Positions 40,441-49,795 of a stretch of DNA of 64,000 nucleotides are shown here, one piece after another; within the stretch, counting starts at the first letter, position 1, and each line of letters begins with the position of its first letter. A program made the translations under genes and the position numbers. The notes under the pieces are model-generated. The model ran no database searches and had not been told where the DNA came from. It saw only the letters and a list, made by a program, of their open reading frames with translations. The DNA is from Pontiellaceae bacterium B12227 (GTDB taxonomy: Bacteria; Verrucomicrobiota; Kiritimatiellia; Kiritimatiellales; Pontiellaceae): positions 1-64,000 of the forward strand of contig JAROAZ010000018.1 in assembly GCA_029432775.1 (NCBI GenBank). Reading direction: 5' to 3'.

Positions 40441-41772
40441 ATGAAGACCATTGCATTGCTCTTTGCCGCGCTGTTGCTGCAGACCCATGCATCAGCCGGC
40501 CAACCAAATATTCTGCTGATCCTGGCGGATGATCTGGGGTATGGCGATTTGAGTATTCAGGGTTGTAGGCAGTTCACGACGCCCAGCATTGATTCGATTG
40601 CAAAAAACGGGGTGCGCTTTAAGCAGGGCTATGTGAGCAACTCGGTGTGTGCGCCATCGCGCGCCGGCCTGCTGAGCGGGCGCATCGGCATCGGGTTCGA
40701 AAGTAATCTGCCGCATCCCACAAAACACGGGCTTAATCCTGACCTGCCAACCATGGCCGATCATCTCAAAAAGGCGGGCTACAAAACCTATTGCATCGGC
40801 AAGTGGCATCTGGGCTATATGCCGGAGCACCACCCGAACCGCCGTGGCTTCGACGAATTCTACGGCCTGCTCGGCGGTTCGCGTACCTACTACGCAGGGA
40901 ATTTGAAGAAACTCGCCAAGGACGGCCATGCCATCGAGCGTAACGGGAAACTCGAAGAAGAGAAGCAGGGCTCCTATGTAACCGATCGTCTGACCCATGG
41001 AGCGGTGGACTACATCAGCACTCACGCAAAAAAGCATCCGAAGCAACCGTTCTTTATGTATCTTTCCTACACGGCGCCGCACGGTCCGCTCGAACCAAAA
41101 CCGGGCTATGCCGAACGATATCCGAACCTTGGAAATGAAAAGCGCCGGGCTTACGCCGGTTTGGTGGCCTCGCTGGACGAGGGGGTGGGGCAGGTTCTCC
41201 AATGTTTGGAAAATAACAAGCTGCTCGAAAATACGATCATCGTCTTCATGAGCGACAATGGCGGTCCTGAGAATCAGAATGCCTCTTCAAACGGGGCCCT
41301 GAGAGGCGAAAAGGGTACGCTGTGGGAAGGTGGCGTGCGCGTGCCGTTCTTTATCCAATGGTTGGAAAAAATTCCTTCTGGAAAAGAACTCGATGAACCG
41401 GTGATCAGCCTCGACCTGCTTCCAACCTTTGGAAAAGCGGCGGGGATTAAGTATGAAATTGAATCCGATGGCATCAATCTATGGCCTCTCATATTGAACC
41501 ATAAAGCGGACGCTCCGGTCAGAAGCTTTTACTGGCGGCGGGGCGGTATGAAAAACTGCGCATTCCGGCAGGGAAAGTATAAATGGCTCGAAAACCGGCG
41601 AACGGGGCAGCAATGGCTGTTCGATATCGAGGCCGACCTTGCCGAGAAAACCAATGTGATGGATCAATATCCCGAAGTGGCTGAAAAAATGAAACGAAAG
41701 TACGCCGCATGGGAGAAGTCCGTTCCGGATCCGGCTTTCGAGTCGGGCTGGAAACCAAAGAGAGGGAAATAA
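40441..41772 (+). CDS. Secreted sulfatase (S1 family)
   Basis: This 443-residue protein has a signal peptide (to about ASAG), metal-binding ADDLGYGD (29-36) and the formylglycine site Cys70-Ala-Pro-Ser-Arg74. It is clearly similar to the sulfatase domain of the preceding gene (VSNSVCAPSRAGL, GFESNL, KTYCIGKWHLG, RRGFDEFYGLLGGSR, LWEGGVRVPF), so the pair probably arose by duplication and one partner gained binding domains. It lies 8 bases after that gene, with only a weak ribosome site, and its stop TAA shares one base with the next ATG. A palindrome copy is at 41420-41434; one-mismatch copies are at 41197-41211 and 41353-41367. Confidence 0.92.
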   Translation: MKTIALLFAALLLQTHASAGQPNILLILADDLGYGDLSIQGCRQFTTPSIDSIAKNGVRFKQGYVSNSVCAPSRAGLLSGRIGIGFESNLPHPTKHGLNPDLPTMADHLKKAGYKTYCIGKWHLGYMPEHHPNRRGFDEFYGLLGGSRTYYAGNLKKLAKDGHAIERNGKLEEEKQGSYVTDRLTHGAVDYISTHAKKHPKQPFFMYLSYTAPHGPLEPKPGYAERYPNLGNEKRRAYAGLVASLDEGVGQVLQCLENNKLLENTIIVFMSDNGGPENQNASSNGALRGEKGTLWEGGVRVPFFIQWLEKIPSGKELDEPVISLDLLPTFGKAAGIKYEIESDGINLWPLILNHKADAPVRSFYWRRGGMKNCAFRQGKYKWLENRRTGQQWLFDIEADLAEKTNVMDQYPEVAEKMKRKYAAWEKSVPDPAFESGWKPKRGK

Positions 41773-44700
41773 TGAAATTTTTTGTGATAGGTCTATGGGT
41801 GCTCGGTGCATATTGCGCCGGGGCGGCAACGATTGTTCAGGATGATGTTACTGCGGTGATGGGGCCCGGGTTTTTCCTGGACGATGCCGCCATCGGCGGC
41901 GGGGACACGACGACCGGCAATATCAATCTCACGCGCACGTTCAGTGGGTTGCAGCTGGGTGCCCAAGGGTGCGAAGTGATCATTACGGGGATCGGGTGGG
42001 CTTCCAGTGCAGGGGGAACAACGGCCACGGAGGCCACGGCAACGATTACCTATTTGGGTGCGGATGGGGTCTGGGGAGGGGGCGACGATGTCGTCATCGG
42101 AAGTGCAACCGATGCCTTGCTCTTTTCGGGAGCGGGGGAATATGCCTGGCAGTTTGATACGCCGCTCAGGGCCTCCATCGATGGTTTGAACTCGCTGTTC
42201 CGGATTAATATCAACACGGGCGGAACGGGAAATATCCGCTACAAAAAAGACAATGCATCCGGAGATGTGAAAATCAGCGCGGCCGGTTATTCCGTGGGGG
42301 TGGGCGGCCATAACGTGGCGCTCTATCGTGATGTGGATGCCACCCTCGATCCGGATTTTGCCCGCTATGCAACCGACGGCGTAGTGGGATTTGACTACGC
42401 GTGGATTGGCGATTCAAGCCTGCCTCACTCGCTGGCGGTTGAGTTTCCCGGACCGGTCGAAATCGGAAGCTGTCATCTCTATAGCGGAGCAAACGGCTTT
42501 AATCAATGCACGGCCTGGAAACTCTATTATCAAACCGCCGGCAGCGGTTGGCTGCTGGTTCCCGGCTCGGAAGTGACGGGCAATACCCTCGCAGATCGAT
42601 CCGTTGTTTTTCCTCCGCTCTTTGTGGAAAAGCTGAAACTCGAGATTACCGCAAGCGGGGGCGATGGTAAACCGCGTATCCGCGAATGGGCGGTCTTTCC
42701 TCCCAACGACGGAAGCGGGTTCCCGATTGGAACCGGTGTTACACTGAGCATGGTTAAAGAGAGTTATGTTGAAGCGTCGACCTATGTGGCCGGGCAGTTC
42801 CCCCGGTTTGTCAACGACGGCTATCTGGGTAATTCGTGGATCTCTCAATCCGACAGCTCCCATTCCATTGAGTTTCATATGCGGGATGAAATCCGTATCG
42901 GCAGTGCTCATCTCTATTCCGGCGACGGCGCGGGAAGCGGCATTGTCTCCAATTTCAATCTCGAATATTCCGGCAATTCCGGAACCAGCTGGCAGGCAGT
43001 TCCCGGTGGCGCGGTGACGGGGAATACGAATGAGGATTTGGTGATTACTTTTTCTTCGGACGTTTTTGCCGATCGGGTTCGGTTGTCCTCTTCCGACGCA
43101 GGCTCCATCGAGATTCGGGAATTTCTGGTGTTCCCCGAAAACGGGCAGGGCGGCTATCCCCTTGGAACTGACGTGAATCCGTTGCTTCCTCCTCTGAATG
43201 AGTATGAAACCTACAGCGATTCATTTTACCATCTCCGCCCGGCCGGTGAGAGCCGTGTTTTACACTCGGGGGTTCCGGGCGTTGTTTTGGCGAATGCATC
43301 CGACAGCGATTTACGGCAGGCTTACCAGTTGCTGTTGAATGTGGGAACCGACACCTATCGTATCTTCAACCGCTCTTCCAGGCAATGTCTTGCGGTTGAA
43401 GAGGCATCTCTCAACGAAGGTGCATCGGTGGTGGAGGAAACCTACAGCGGGTTCCCCAGCCAGCAGTGGCGGGTGTGGAGCGCGGATAACGGTTTGGTCT
43501 ATATCGAAAATGTCTGGTCCCGCATGTGTATGGAGCTCGGCCCCGACGGCCGGATTCGGCAGATGAACTGGGTAGGCTCTTTCAACCAGAAATGGAATGT
43601 GGACTTCGTGCGGGACTATCCCAAGAAGGGCTTTGCCGGATACGCCTCGTTGGCGGCCGACGGGGGAGCATCGTGGTATTATGGATGGACGGCGAAAGAT
43701 GTCTCAGCCCTGAACACAGGTATCGTTGATTTTAATCCCATGCAGTGGGGCGGCGGCAACCTTCAGTCAGATTCTTATCAAGCCGATAAAGGCCAGCTCC
43801 CCATCACTATTCGTTATCCTGAGTGGAGTTCGCGTGGGTATCCCTTCACATTAATGGGATTTAATGAGCCGGATGGTGCGGAGCAGGCCAATATTTCTGT
43901 GGAGACGGCCATTGAGCGGTGGCCGCAGCTGATGGTGGGCCGGCAACCGCTGGTCAGCCCGGTGGCTGTCGGCTGGACGCGGCAGTGGATGACGGATTTC
44001 ATGACCGAGGCCGACAATCTCGGCTACCGGCAGGAATACCTGGGCATGCACACCTATCCCGGGCCGAATGCCGCAAATGTGGTCTCCCAGCTGGAGAGTT
44101 TTTCAGCAACGTATGATGACCGCCCTGTCGTTCTTTCCGAATTTGGATTCGTGGATTGGAGCAACGATAATAACTGGTCAGAAAATCTGGTATACCGCGA
44201 AATGCTGGAACTGTTGTGGCGGTTGGAAAACTCGGAGGATTGCAAACGCTATTCCATGTTCGGTTTTATCGAAAATGAAGATTATCCCGAACCGGCAGAG
44301 CCCACCGGGCGTGTGCGCCGCAGCAACTGGCAATATGCCGATGGTTCATTTACTCCACTGGGGGAAATGTGGATGGGGTGGAGGGGCGAAAGCGCACCGG
44401 TTGAAAGACGCCCTTATATGCTGCATAACCGGTCATTTGATATGCGCGTTCAGAATACGGGTTCAGTTGCTGCAGGAGCAGCGAACATCAGAACCAACGA
44501 TACGTCGGTTCAGGTCTACCTTGAACCGGTCGGCAATGGATATTTCTATCTGGTTTCACCGGTGGATCACAGCCGGTTGCGGCAGGTGGGTACCACCGGA
44601 GTGGAGTGGGCTGCGTCAGATACCGCAACACCCGATGCGCAGTGGTCGTGGTCGATGGTGGAGTTCGGGTGGCACCTGATTTCGAATCGGGGCTCCGGCC

Positions 44701-45191
44701 GAAACCTTCGTTATACGCCCGCGGACGGCATGCATATGCACACCGGAACCGGCGTCTATCTGCATTGGTTCTTTGTGCCGCCGATGACTCCGGTCTATCC
44801 CTATCCGGACACCTATGAAAACTGGTCGGCAGTTGCCTTCGATGGTGCTCCTGACGGCGTTGATACTTCCGATACGGGGCATGCGGATGATGATTCGATC
44901 TCTAATTTGGCCGAATATTTTTTCCTGCTTGATCCATTGGTGACCAATAGTCCGCCGGTTGTCATCGCAAACTCAGGAGGGACGGAAATCCACTTCAGCG
45001 CAAACCGGTTTGCTTCCGATGTGGCCTGGTCGGTCGAAACCCGTACCAATCTGATGGACGGCATGGAGTGGATTGACAGTGGATATTCAATCGAGTCACA
45101 GGTGGAAATCGGCGATCGGTTGGATTATGTTGTTGCTCCGGATGAGCAGAGCGAAGATGCCCGATTTTACCGGGTACGGATTGAAAAATAG
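41772..45191 (+). CDS. Large multidomain GH128-like glucanase with lectin modules
   Basis: The ATG overlaps the sulfatase stop and starts a signal peptide (to about CAGA); product 1139 residues. Order: a diverged relative of the ~180-residue domain (about 20-173), two discoidin-like domains (180-310, 323-460), a ricin-type beta-trefoil (497-613, with QQWRVW), a GH128/asl1-type catalytic barrel (about 617-877) with candidate catalytic Glu699 (GFNEPD) and Glu790 (LSEFG), a second trefoil-like region (880-1000) and a C-terminal calcium-loop/beta module. GH128 enzymes cut beta-1,3-glucans such as laminarin. The binding modules suggest attachment to insoluble or cell-wall glycan. Substrate is inferred from family only. 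Confidence 0.8.
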   Translation: MKFFVIGLWVLGAYCAGAATIVQDDVTAVMGPGFFLDDAAIGGGDTTTGNINLTRTFSGLQLGAQGCEVIITGIGWASSAGGTTATEATATITYLGADGVWGGGDDVVIGSATDALLFSGAGEYAWQFDTPLRASIDGLNSLFRININTGGTGNIRYKKDNASGDVKISAAGYSVGVGGHNVALYRDVDATLDPDFARYATDGVVGFDYAWIGDSSLPHSLAVEFPGPVEIGSCHLYSGANGFNQCTAWKLYYQTAGSGWLLVPGSEVTGNTLADRSVVFPPLFVEKLKLEITASGGDGKPRIREWAVFPPNDGSGFPIGTGVTLSMVKESYVEASTYVAGQFPRFVNDGYLGNSWISQSDSSHSIEFHMRDEIRIGSAHLYSGDGAGSGIVSNFNLEYSGNSGTSWQAVPGGAVTGNTNEDLVITFSSDVFADRVRLSSSDAGSIEIREFLVFPENGQGGYPLGTDVNPLLPPLNEYETYSDSFYHLRPAGESRVLHSGVPGVVLANASDSDLRQAYQLLLNVGTDTYRIFNRSSRQCLAVEEASLNEGASVVEETYSGFPSQQWRVWSADNGLVYIENVWSRMCMELGPDGRIRQMNWVGSFNQKWNVDFVRDYPKKGFAGYASLAADGGASWYYGWTAKDVSALNTGIVDFNPMQWGGGNLQSDSYQADKGQLPITIRYPEWSSRGYPFTLMGFNEPDGAEQANISVETAIERWPQLMVGRQPLVSPVAVGWTRQWMTDFMTEADNLGYRQEYLGMHTYPGPNAANVVSQLESFSATYDDRPVVLSEFGFVDWSNDNNWSENLVYREMLELLWRLENSEDCKRYSMFGFIENEDYPEPAEPTGRVRRSNWQYADGSFTPLGEMWMGWRGESAPVERRPYMLHNRSFDMRVQNTGSVAAGAANIRTNDTSVQVYLEPVGNGYFYLVSPVDHSRLRQVGTTGVEWAASDTATPDAQWSWSMVEFGWHLISNRGSGRNLRYTPADGMHMHTGTGVYLHWFFVPPMTPVYPYPDTYENWSAVAFDGAPDGVDTSDTGHADDDSISNLAEYFFLLDPLVTNSPPVVIANSGGTEIHFSANRFASDVAWSVETRTNLMDGMEWIDSGYSIESQVEIGDRLDYVVAPDEQSEDARFYRVRIEK

Positions 45192-45211
45192 CCTTTCCGG
45201 CGAGAAGGAGA

Positions 45212-46018
45212 ATGATGGCAGTTTTTTTTGATAGACGTTCAGTGATGGTTGGGAGCTGCGCCTTGGCAGGAATGGCGTATGGGCGGGTGCAGCTTTCTTC
45301 AAAGAAGAAGGGATATGGCACGGTGCCCGGGCGCGACCCGCAATGGGCGGAAAAGCTGGATCGTCTAAATGCGAAATGGTTTTACTCCTGGGGTGAAAAG
45401 GCTCCTGAAAAAATCCCGCCCGGCATCGAGTTTGTTCCGATGAAGTGGGGCAAGTGGGGATGTACGGCTGAAAAGATGTCTGCGATCAAGGCCGCCGGAC
45501 ACAAGACCTTGCTGGGTTTCAATGAACCCGATCAGAAAAAGCAGGCAAACATGTCGGTCGAAAAAGCCATTGAACTCTGGCCGCTATTGATGGATACGGG
45601 CTTGCGGCTCGGAAGTCCGGCGGGCGTGCATCCCGATGGTGAGTGGATGGAAGCCTTTATGGCCGAAGTGAAGAAACGCGGATATCGTGTTGATTTCATC
45701 ACCATGCATTCCTACATGGGCAAACACTCGAAGCATTTTCTGAGCAAGGTGGAGAAGATCCACAAGCTCTACAAAAAACCGATCTGGATCACGGAGTTTG
45801 CCGTTGCTGACTGGTCGGCGAGCAAAGACAAGCCCAATAAATTTTCGCCGGACGATGTGCTCAAGTTTATGGAGAAGACATTGCCTGCGTTGGAAAAGAT
45901 GGATCAGGTCGAGCGATACGCCTGGTTTTCCGGAGAGAATCCTCCTCTCAAACCCTCGAGCCTGTTCGAACAGGATGGAACACTGAGTAGACTGGGGAGA
46001 ATGTATGCATCTTTTTAG
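45212..46018 (+). CDS. GH128-like glucanase, single domain
   Basis: This 268-residue protein is essentially a GH128 catalytic domain with candidate Glu105 (GFNEPD) and Glu195 (ITEFA), matching the barrel of the preceding protein (LGFNEPDQKKQANMSVE against MGFNEPDGAEQANISVE). The N-terminus has RRSVMVGSCALAGMA, which could be a Tat-type or lipoprotein-like signal (Cys16). GAAGGAG lies 4 bases before the ATG; a second ATG is three bases further. The pair again looks like a duplicated enzyme, one plain and one with binding modules. It likely hydrolyses beta-1,3-glucan in the periplasm. Confidence 0.83.
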   Translation: MMAVFFDRRSVMVGSCALAGMAYGRVQLSSKKKGYGTVPGRDPQWAEKLDRLNAKWFYSWGEKAPEKIPPGIEFVPMKWGKWGCTAEKMSAIKAAGHKTLLGFNEPDQKKQANMSVEKAIELWPLLMDTGLRLGSPAGVHPDGEWMEAFMAEVKKRGYRVDFITMHSYMGKHSKHFLSKVEKIHKLYKKPIWITEFAVADWSASKDKPNKFSPDDVLKFMEKTLPALEKMDQVERYAWFSGENPPLKPSSLFEQDGTLSRLGRMYASF

Positions 46019-46302
46019 TCCTTGTGCAGTTATGCGCCGCAGACCCTGGCTGCCCCTGCCGACATTTAACTTAAGATGAATACTTGGACTCGATAAGAAT
46101 TCTTACGACCTCTCAGACCTCCTCGGTCAGCTTAAAGGAGAGTGCCGTTATCGCTATGCGGAGGGTTTGGATGACAGATCGATTGAGCAGGCACCTAAAA
46201 ACTGTGCCGCAAAGCATGATATTCAGCGCGTATCAGTAAGCCGAAATCCTAAAAAAAGCTGAGTCAGATAAAGATTAACCTCTGTACAGGCTGGCAGGTC
46301 TG
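46019..46302. other. Intergenic region with a decayed open frame
   Basis: No intact gene is supported between the convergent GH128 and kinase genes. A 60-codon open frame without a start codon (46080-46262, plus strand) has protein-like composition (LLGQLKGECRYRYAEGLDD..) and could be the remnant of a lost gene. CTTAAG at 46070 lacks a second box at the regulon spacing and was not counted. Confidence 0.3.
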
Positions 46303-47391
46303 TTACCGGACAACGCGGCCGGAGGCAGAGCCACCCATGAGGGCTTCAACTTCGGCGCGGGAGGAGTAGTTAAAGTCGCCTTTGATGGAGTGCTTGAGGC
46401 ATGAGGCGGCTACGGCGTATTTGACCGCGATCTGCGGGGCGCTCAGCTCGTCGGTGATCAGTGCGAAGATGAGGCCGCCGGCGAAGGAGTCGCCCCCGCC
46501 GACGCGGTCGACAATGTTTTTGATTTGGTAGGGCTGATAATTCCCGTCGGCATCAAGCGGTGCGAACACGGGGGAATCGGTGGCTGCATCATAGAGCATG
46601 GCTCCCCAGTTATTGTGGGTGGCCGAAAGGCTTTCGCGTAGCGTGATGGCGACTTTTCCAATGTTTGGAAACTGTTCAACGACCTGCCGGGCGACTTCGG
46701 GGTATCGGGAGGTGTCAAGCGCGCCGGAATGGACATCGGTGTCGCCGGCGCGGATGCCGAGCACGTCGTGGCAGTCTTCTTCGTTGGCAATGACGACATC
46801 AATCAAGGGCAGAATCTGCCGCATGGTTTCCTGCGCGAGTTCGCGGGCGGACTTGGAGGAGTCCCACTTCCATAGTTTACCTCGGAAGTTGAGGTCGATG
46901 GAAACCTGGCATCCGGCTTCTTTAGCTTTCTGCGCCGCGACGAGTGTGGCATTGGCGGCATTTTCGGAAAGGGCCGGGGTGATGCCGCTGAGGTGCAGCC
47001 ACTGCGCGCCATCGAAGATGGCATTCCAGTCGTACGCTTCAGCGGGGGTGATGGCGATAGCGGAGTCTTCGCGGTCGTAGATGACGTTGCTGGGGCGCTG
47101 GTTGGCGCCGGTTTCGAGGAAGTAGAGGCCAAGACGGCCTTCGTCGGTGCGCAGAACGTACTGCGTGTCGATACCGACGGCGCGGACGGAGTCCATGGTG
47201 GCTTCGGCCAGGGCGTGCTTTGGCAGGGCGGTGACGTAGCGGGCGGTTCCGCCGAAGTTGCAAATGGATGCGGCAACGCTGGCTTCTGCTCCGGCGTAGG
47301 TGACTTCAATATTGCGCGTCTGGCGCAGGCGAAGGTTTTCCGGCGCGGCCATACGGCCCATGATTTCTCCAAAAGTGACTACAGGTTTCAT
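46303..47391 (-). CDS. kdgK: PfkB-family 2-keto-3-deoxygluconate kinase
   Basis: This 362-residue PfkB-family kinase shows GEIMGRM..TYAGAEASVA at the N-terminus, a YDREDSA segment (106-112) of the type seen in 2-keto-3-deoxygluconate kinases, and GGGDSFAGG with catalytic Asp301. It would phosphorylate 2-keto-3-deoxy-gluconate (or the galactonate epimer) to KDPG (KDPGal). It is last in the minus-strand operon, 12 bases after the KDPG aldolase gene, which would use its product. AGGAGAAA precedes the ATG. FPNIGK (241-246) is encoded by the palindrome at 46656-46670. Confidence 0.88.
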   Translation of the reverse strand: MKPVVTFGEIMGRMAAPENLRLRQTRNIEVTYAGAEASVAASICNFGGTARYVTALPKHALAEATMDSVRAVGIDTQYVLRTDEGRLGLYFLETGANQRPSNVIYDREDSAIAITPAEAYDWNAIFDGAQWLHLSGITPALSENAANATLVAAQKAKEAGCQVSIDLNFRGKLWKWDSSKSARELAQETMRQILPLIDVVIANEEDCHDVLGIRAGDTDVHSGALDTSRYPEVARQVVEQFPNIGKVAITLRESLSATHNNWGAMLYDAATDSPVFAPLDADGNYQPYQIKNIVDRVGGGDSFAGGLIFALITDELSAPQIAVKYAVAASCLKHSIKGDFNYSSRAEVEALMGGSASGRVVR

Positions 47392-47403
47392 ATCCAGTTT
47401 CTC

Positions 47404-48051
47404 CTAAAAAACATAATTCAGTTTTTTTGCTACATCGGCAGCGCGGGCGGTGATGGTGGCCCAGTTTTCGGTGTCGATGAGTTCTTTTTTTACGATCCAC
47501 GATCCGCCGACGGCGGGGACGATATCTTCTTTGAGGTAGGCGAGCATATTGTCGGCATTGATGCCGCCCAACGGGAAATATTTAATGCCGAGATGCTTGT
47601 AGGGTGCGGCCATGCTTTTGAGAAAGGTGAGCCCGCCAGAGGCTTCGGCTGGGAAGAATTTGACGAAGCGGCAACCGAGTTCGATAGCGGCCTCGAGGTC
47701 GGACGGGGTGCAGATGCCCGGAGCAAAGGGCACTCCGGCTTCACCCGCGGCTTTGATGACGCGCGGGTTCATGCCGGGCGATACGGCAAAGTGCGCGCCG
47801 GCTTCTTTCACCTGCACAACCTGCTCCGGGGTGAGGATGGTTCCGACCCCGATCAGCATGTCGGGAACTCCATCTGAAATTGCTTTGAGCGCTTCCAGCG
47901 CGGCCGGCGTGCGGAAGGTCAGCTCGATGGCATTAATCCCTCCGGCCAGCAACGCTTTTGCCACATGTAAAGCATGCTCAGGGTTTTCGATGGAAAAACC
48001 GGCGACAATGCCGGATTTTTCCAGTGTTTGGATCATTTCCACAGGAAACAT
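47404..48051 (-). CDS. eda: KDPG/KDPGal aldolase
   Basis: This 215-residue class I aldolase has Schiff-base Lys131 (FVKFFPAE) and Glu43 (IELTFRTP), aligned with the classical Eda residues. It splits 2-keto-3-deoxy-6-phospho-gluconate or -galactonate into pyruvate and glyceraldehyde 3-phosphate. Its ribosome site (AAGGA) overlaps the stop of the VOC gene two bases upstream, so translation is coupled. A one-mismatch palindrome (48019-48033) encodes IQTLE near the N-terminus. Confidence 0.92.
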   Translation of the reverse strand: MFPVEMIQTLEKSGIVAGFSIENPEHALHVAKALLAGGINAIELTFRTPAALEALKAISDGVPDMLIGVGTILTPEQVVQVKEAGAHFAVSPGMNPRVIKAAGEAGVPFAPGICTPSDLEAAIELGCRFVKFFPAEASGGLTFLKSMAAPYKHLGIKYFPLGGINADNMLAYLKEDIVPAVGGSWIVKKELIDTENWATITARAADVAKKLNYVF

Positions 48052-48053
48052 GT

Positions 48054-48368
48054 TTATTCCTTTACTTCCATGAATTCTACCGGTGCACCGTTGTGGTTGA
48101 TGAATGCCACTCGTACGCCTTCGCCCGGAGAAAAGGTTTCGACCAGAATTTCTTTGCCTTGCAGCGCTTCTTCAATGTTATCAACTTGAAACGCCAGATG
48201 AGGGACGTTCTGGAACATGGAAGGCATGGGGCTGTCCGCTTCGCACTGAATCCATTCGATGCCGAATTCATCTTTGCTGAAATCGGTGTAGTGGATTTTT
48301 CCAGGTTCGTAGAAGCCGTCCCAGTTTTTGTTGTCTTTAGTGGGGATTCCAATATGACTGAATTTCAT
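48054..48368 (-). CDS. VOC/glyoxalase-fold small protein
   Basis: This 104-residue protein has the VOC pattern: FSHIGIPTKDN near the start, VPHLAFQVDNIEEAL in the middle and a final VAFINHNGAPVEFMEV strand with a metal-ligand-type Glu. VOC proteins are metal-dependent isomerases, lyases or dioxygenases. It is shorter than usual (about 120-140 residues), as part of the middle of the domain is compressed. Placed between aldehyde dehydrogenase and aldolase genes, it may isomerise or epimerise a pathway intermediate, but this is inference. AAGGA precedes the ATG. Confidence 0.75.
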   Translation of the reverse strand: MKFSHIGIPTKDNKNWDGFYEPGKIHYTDFSKDEFGIEWIQCEADSPMPSMFQNVPHLAFQVDNIEEALQGKEILVETFSPGEGVRVAFINHNGAPVEFMEVKE

Positions 48369-48383
48369 TATTCGATTCCTTGT

Positions 48384-49781
48384 TTAGTCAACCAGTACAG
48401 ATACACGTTTGAGAGTGAGATATTCTTCGAGGCTGTAGCGTGAGCAATCTTTGCCGGTACCGCTCTGTTTGAGTCCCCCGTGCGGGAGCTGGACGGAGTA
48501 GTGCGGTTCGTTGATGCAGACGCTGCCGGCCTGAATGTCGCGGGCAGCCCGCAACCCGTTCTGCAGGTTGGTGGTGAAGACATAGGCGGCAAGGCCATAC
48601 TGGGTGTTGTTGGCCAGTGCAATTTCGTCGTCGGCATCGGTGTATTTGATGATGGGCAGAACGGGGCCGAAGATTTCTTCGTAGGCGACCTTCATTTTGT
48701 TAACCACATTACGCAGGATGGTTGGTTCCATAAAGTAGCCACTGCCCTCAACGGCTTTCCCGCCGGTGACGATTTCCGCACCGTCAGCGACGGCGGACTC
48801 GACAAGTGCGAGGACGTACCGGCGGGCTTTGTCGGAGACGAGCGGACCCATTTCAATCTCTTCGGCACGCGCTTTGGCGGCGGCGACGAATTCATCGTAG
48901 ACCGATTCATGCACGAAGCAGCGGTTGGGGGAGACGCAGACCTGCCCGCAGTTGGCAAACTTGAGATCAACCACTTTGTTGGCTGCATCGACTACATCGG
49001 CATCGGGGTAGACCACGGACGGGGCGTTCCCTCCGAGTTCGACGGAGAAGTGTTTGACGCTGGTGCAGGATGCGTTCATGACTTCGAGTCCGCCACGGGT
49101 GGATCCGATCATGGTGACCAATGCGGGGATGTCGCTCTGCAGCATGGTTTTCATGACCGCATGGTCGGAGCTGGTAACCATGTTGACAACCCCGTCGGGC
49201 AGTCCCGCCTCTTTAGCGAGGTAGGCAACCTCCAGGGAGGCGAGCGGGGTTTCGGTGGAAGGTTTGAGGATGACGGAGCAGCCTGCGGCAAGTGCGGGGC
49301 CGATTTTGTAGCCGACGTTGAGTAACGGGAAGTTCCAGGCGAGCATGCCGACACAGACGCCGAGCGGCTGGCGGAGCATGTAGTGCAGGAAGCGGCCGTC
49401 GGGATCATGCAGGACGGGTTGGTCGAGACGCTCGGATTCTTCGACGAAAAAACGCAGGCAGGTGGTGAGCATGCCGAAGTCGTATTCTGCGTTGTCTTGC
49501 GGTTTTCCGGTTTCGTCGCGCAGCAGGTCGATGATCCGCGTGCTGTTTTCGTCGAGCAGGTCGGCGTAGCGCAGAATGATTTCTTTACGTTCGGCCGGAC
49601 TTTTCCCCGACCAGACATCAAAGCCTCTTTTTGCACTTTTCAGAACCAGCTGTATGTTTTCAGCATCAATTTGCGGGGCGGTTCCCAGCACGGCACCGGT
49701 GGACGGGTTGAGGATGGTAAATGTTTTTTTTGTAGTTCGCTGCTCACCGTTGATCAGCATGGGATACATTTTTTCCGACAT
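48384..49781 (-). CDS. NAD(P)-dependent aldehyde dehydrogenase
   Basis: This 465-residue protein has the full aldehyde dehydrogenase set: Asn150 (AWNFPLLN), Lys173 (LKPSTETPL), general base Glu248 (VELGG) and nucleophile Cys282 (NCGQVCVSPNR). It resembles the succinate-semialdehyde/lactaldehyde branch. In this operon, followed by sugar-acid genes, it probably oxidises an aldose or anhydro-sugar aldehyde to its acid; 3,6-anhydrogalactose dehydrogenases belong to this superfamily. AAGGAG precedes the ATG. Confidence 0.88.
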   Translation of the reverse strand: MSEKMYPMLINGEQRTTKKTFTILNPSTGAVLGTAPQIDAENIQLVLKSAKRGFDVWSGKSPAERKEIILRYADLLDENSTRIIDLLRDETGKPQDNAEYDFGMLTTCLRFFVEESERLDQPVLHDPDGRFLHYMLRQPLGVCVGMLAWNFPLLNVGYKIGPALAAGCSVILKPSTETPLASLEVAYLAKEAGLPDGVVNMVTSSDHAVMKTMLQSDIPALVTMIGSTRGGLEVMNASCTSVKHFSVELGGNAPSVVYPDADVVDAANKVVDLKFANCGQVCVSPNRCFVHESVYDEFVAAAKARAEEIEMGPLVSDKARRYVLALVESAVADGAEIVTGGKAVEGSGYFMEPTILRNVVNKMKVAYEEIFGPVLPIIKYTDADDEIALANNTQYGLAAYVFTTNLQNGLRAARDIQAGSVCINEPHYSVQLPHGGLKQSGTGKDCSRYSLEEYLTLKRVSVLVD

Positions 49782-49795
49782 AGTTTTCTCCTTGT

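Noticed and set aside
46065..46075. TTTAA directly followed by CTTAAG, resembling a CTTAA box pair
   Set aside because: The two boxes abut with no 6-nt spacer and no -10 hexamer follows at the regulon distance.
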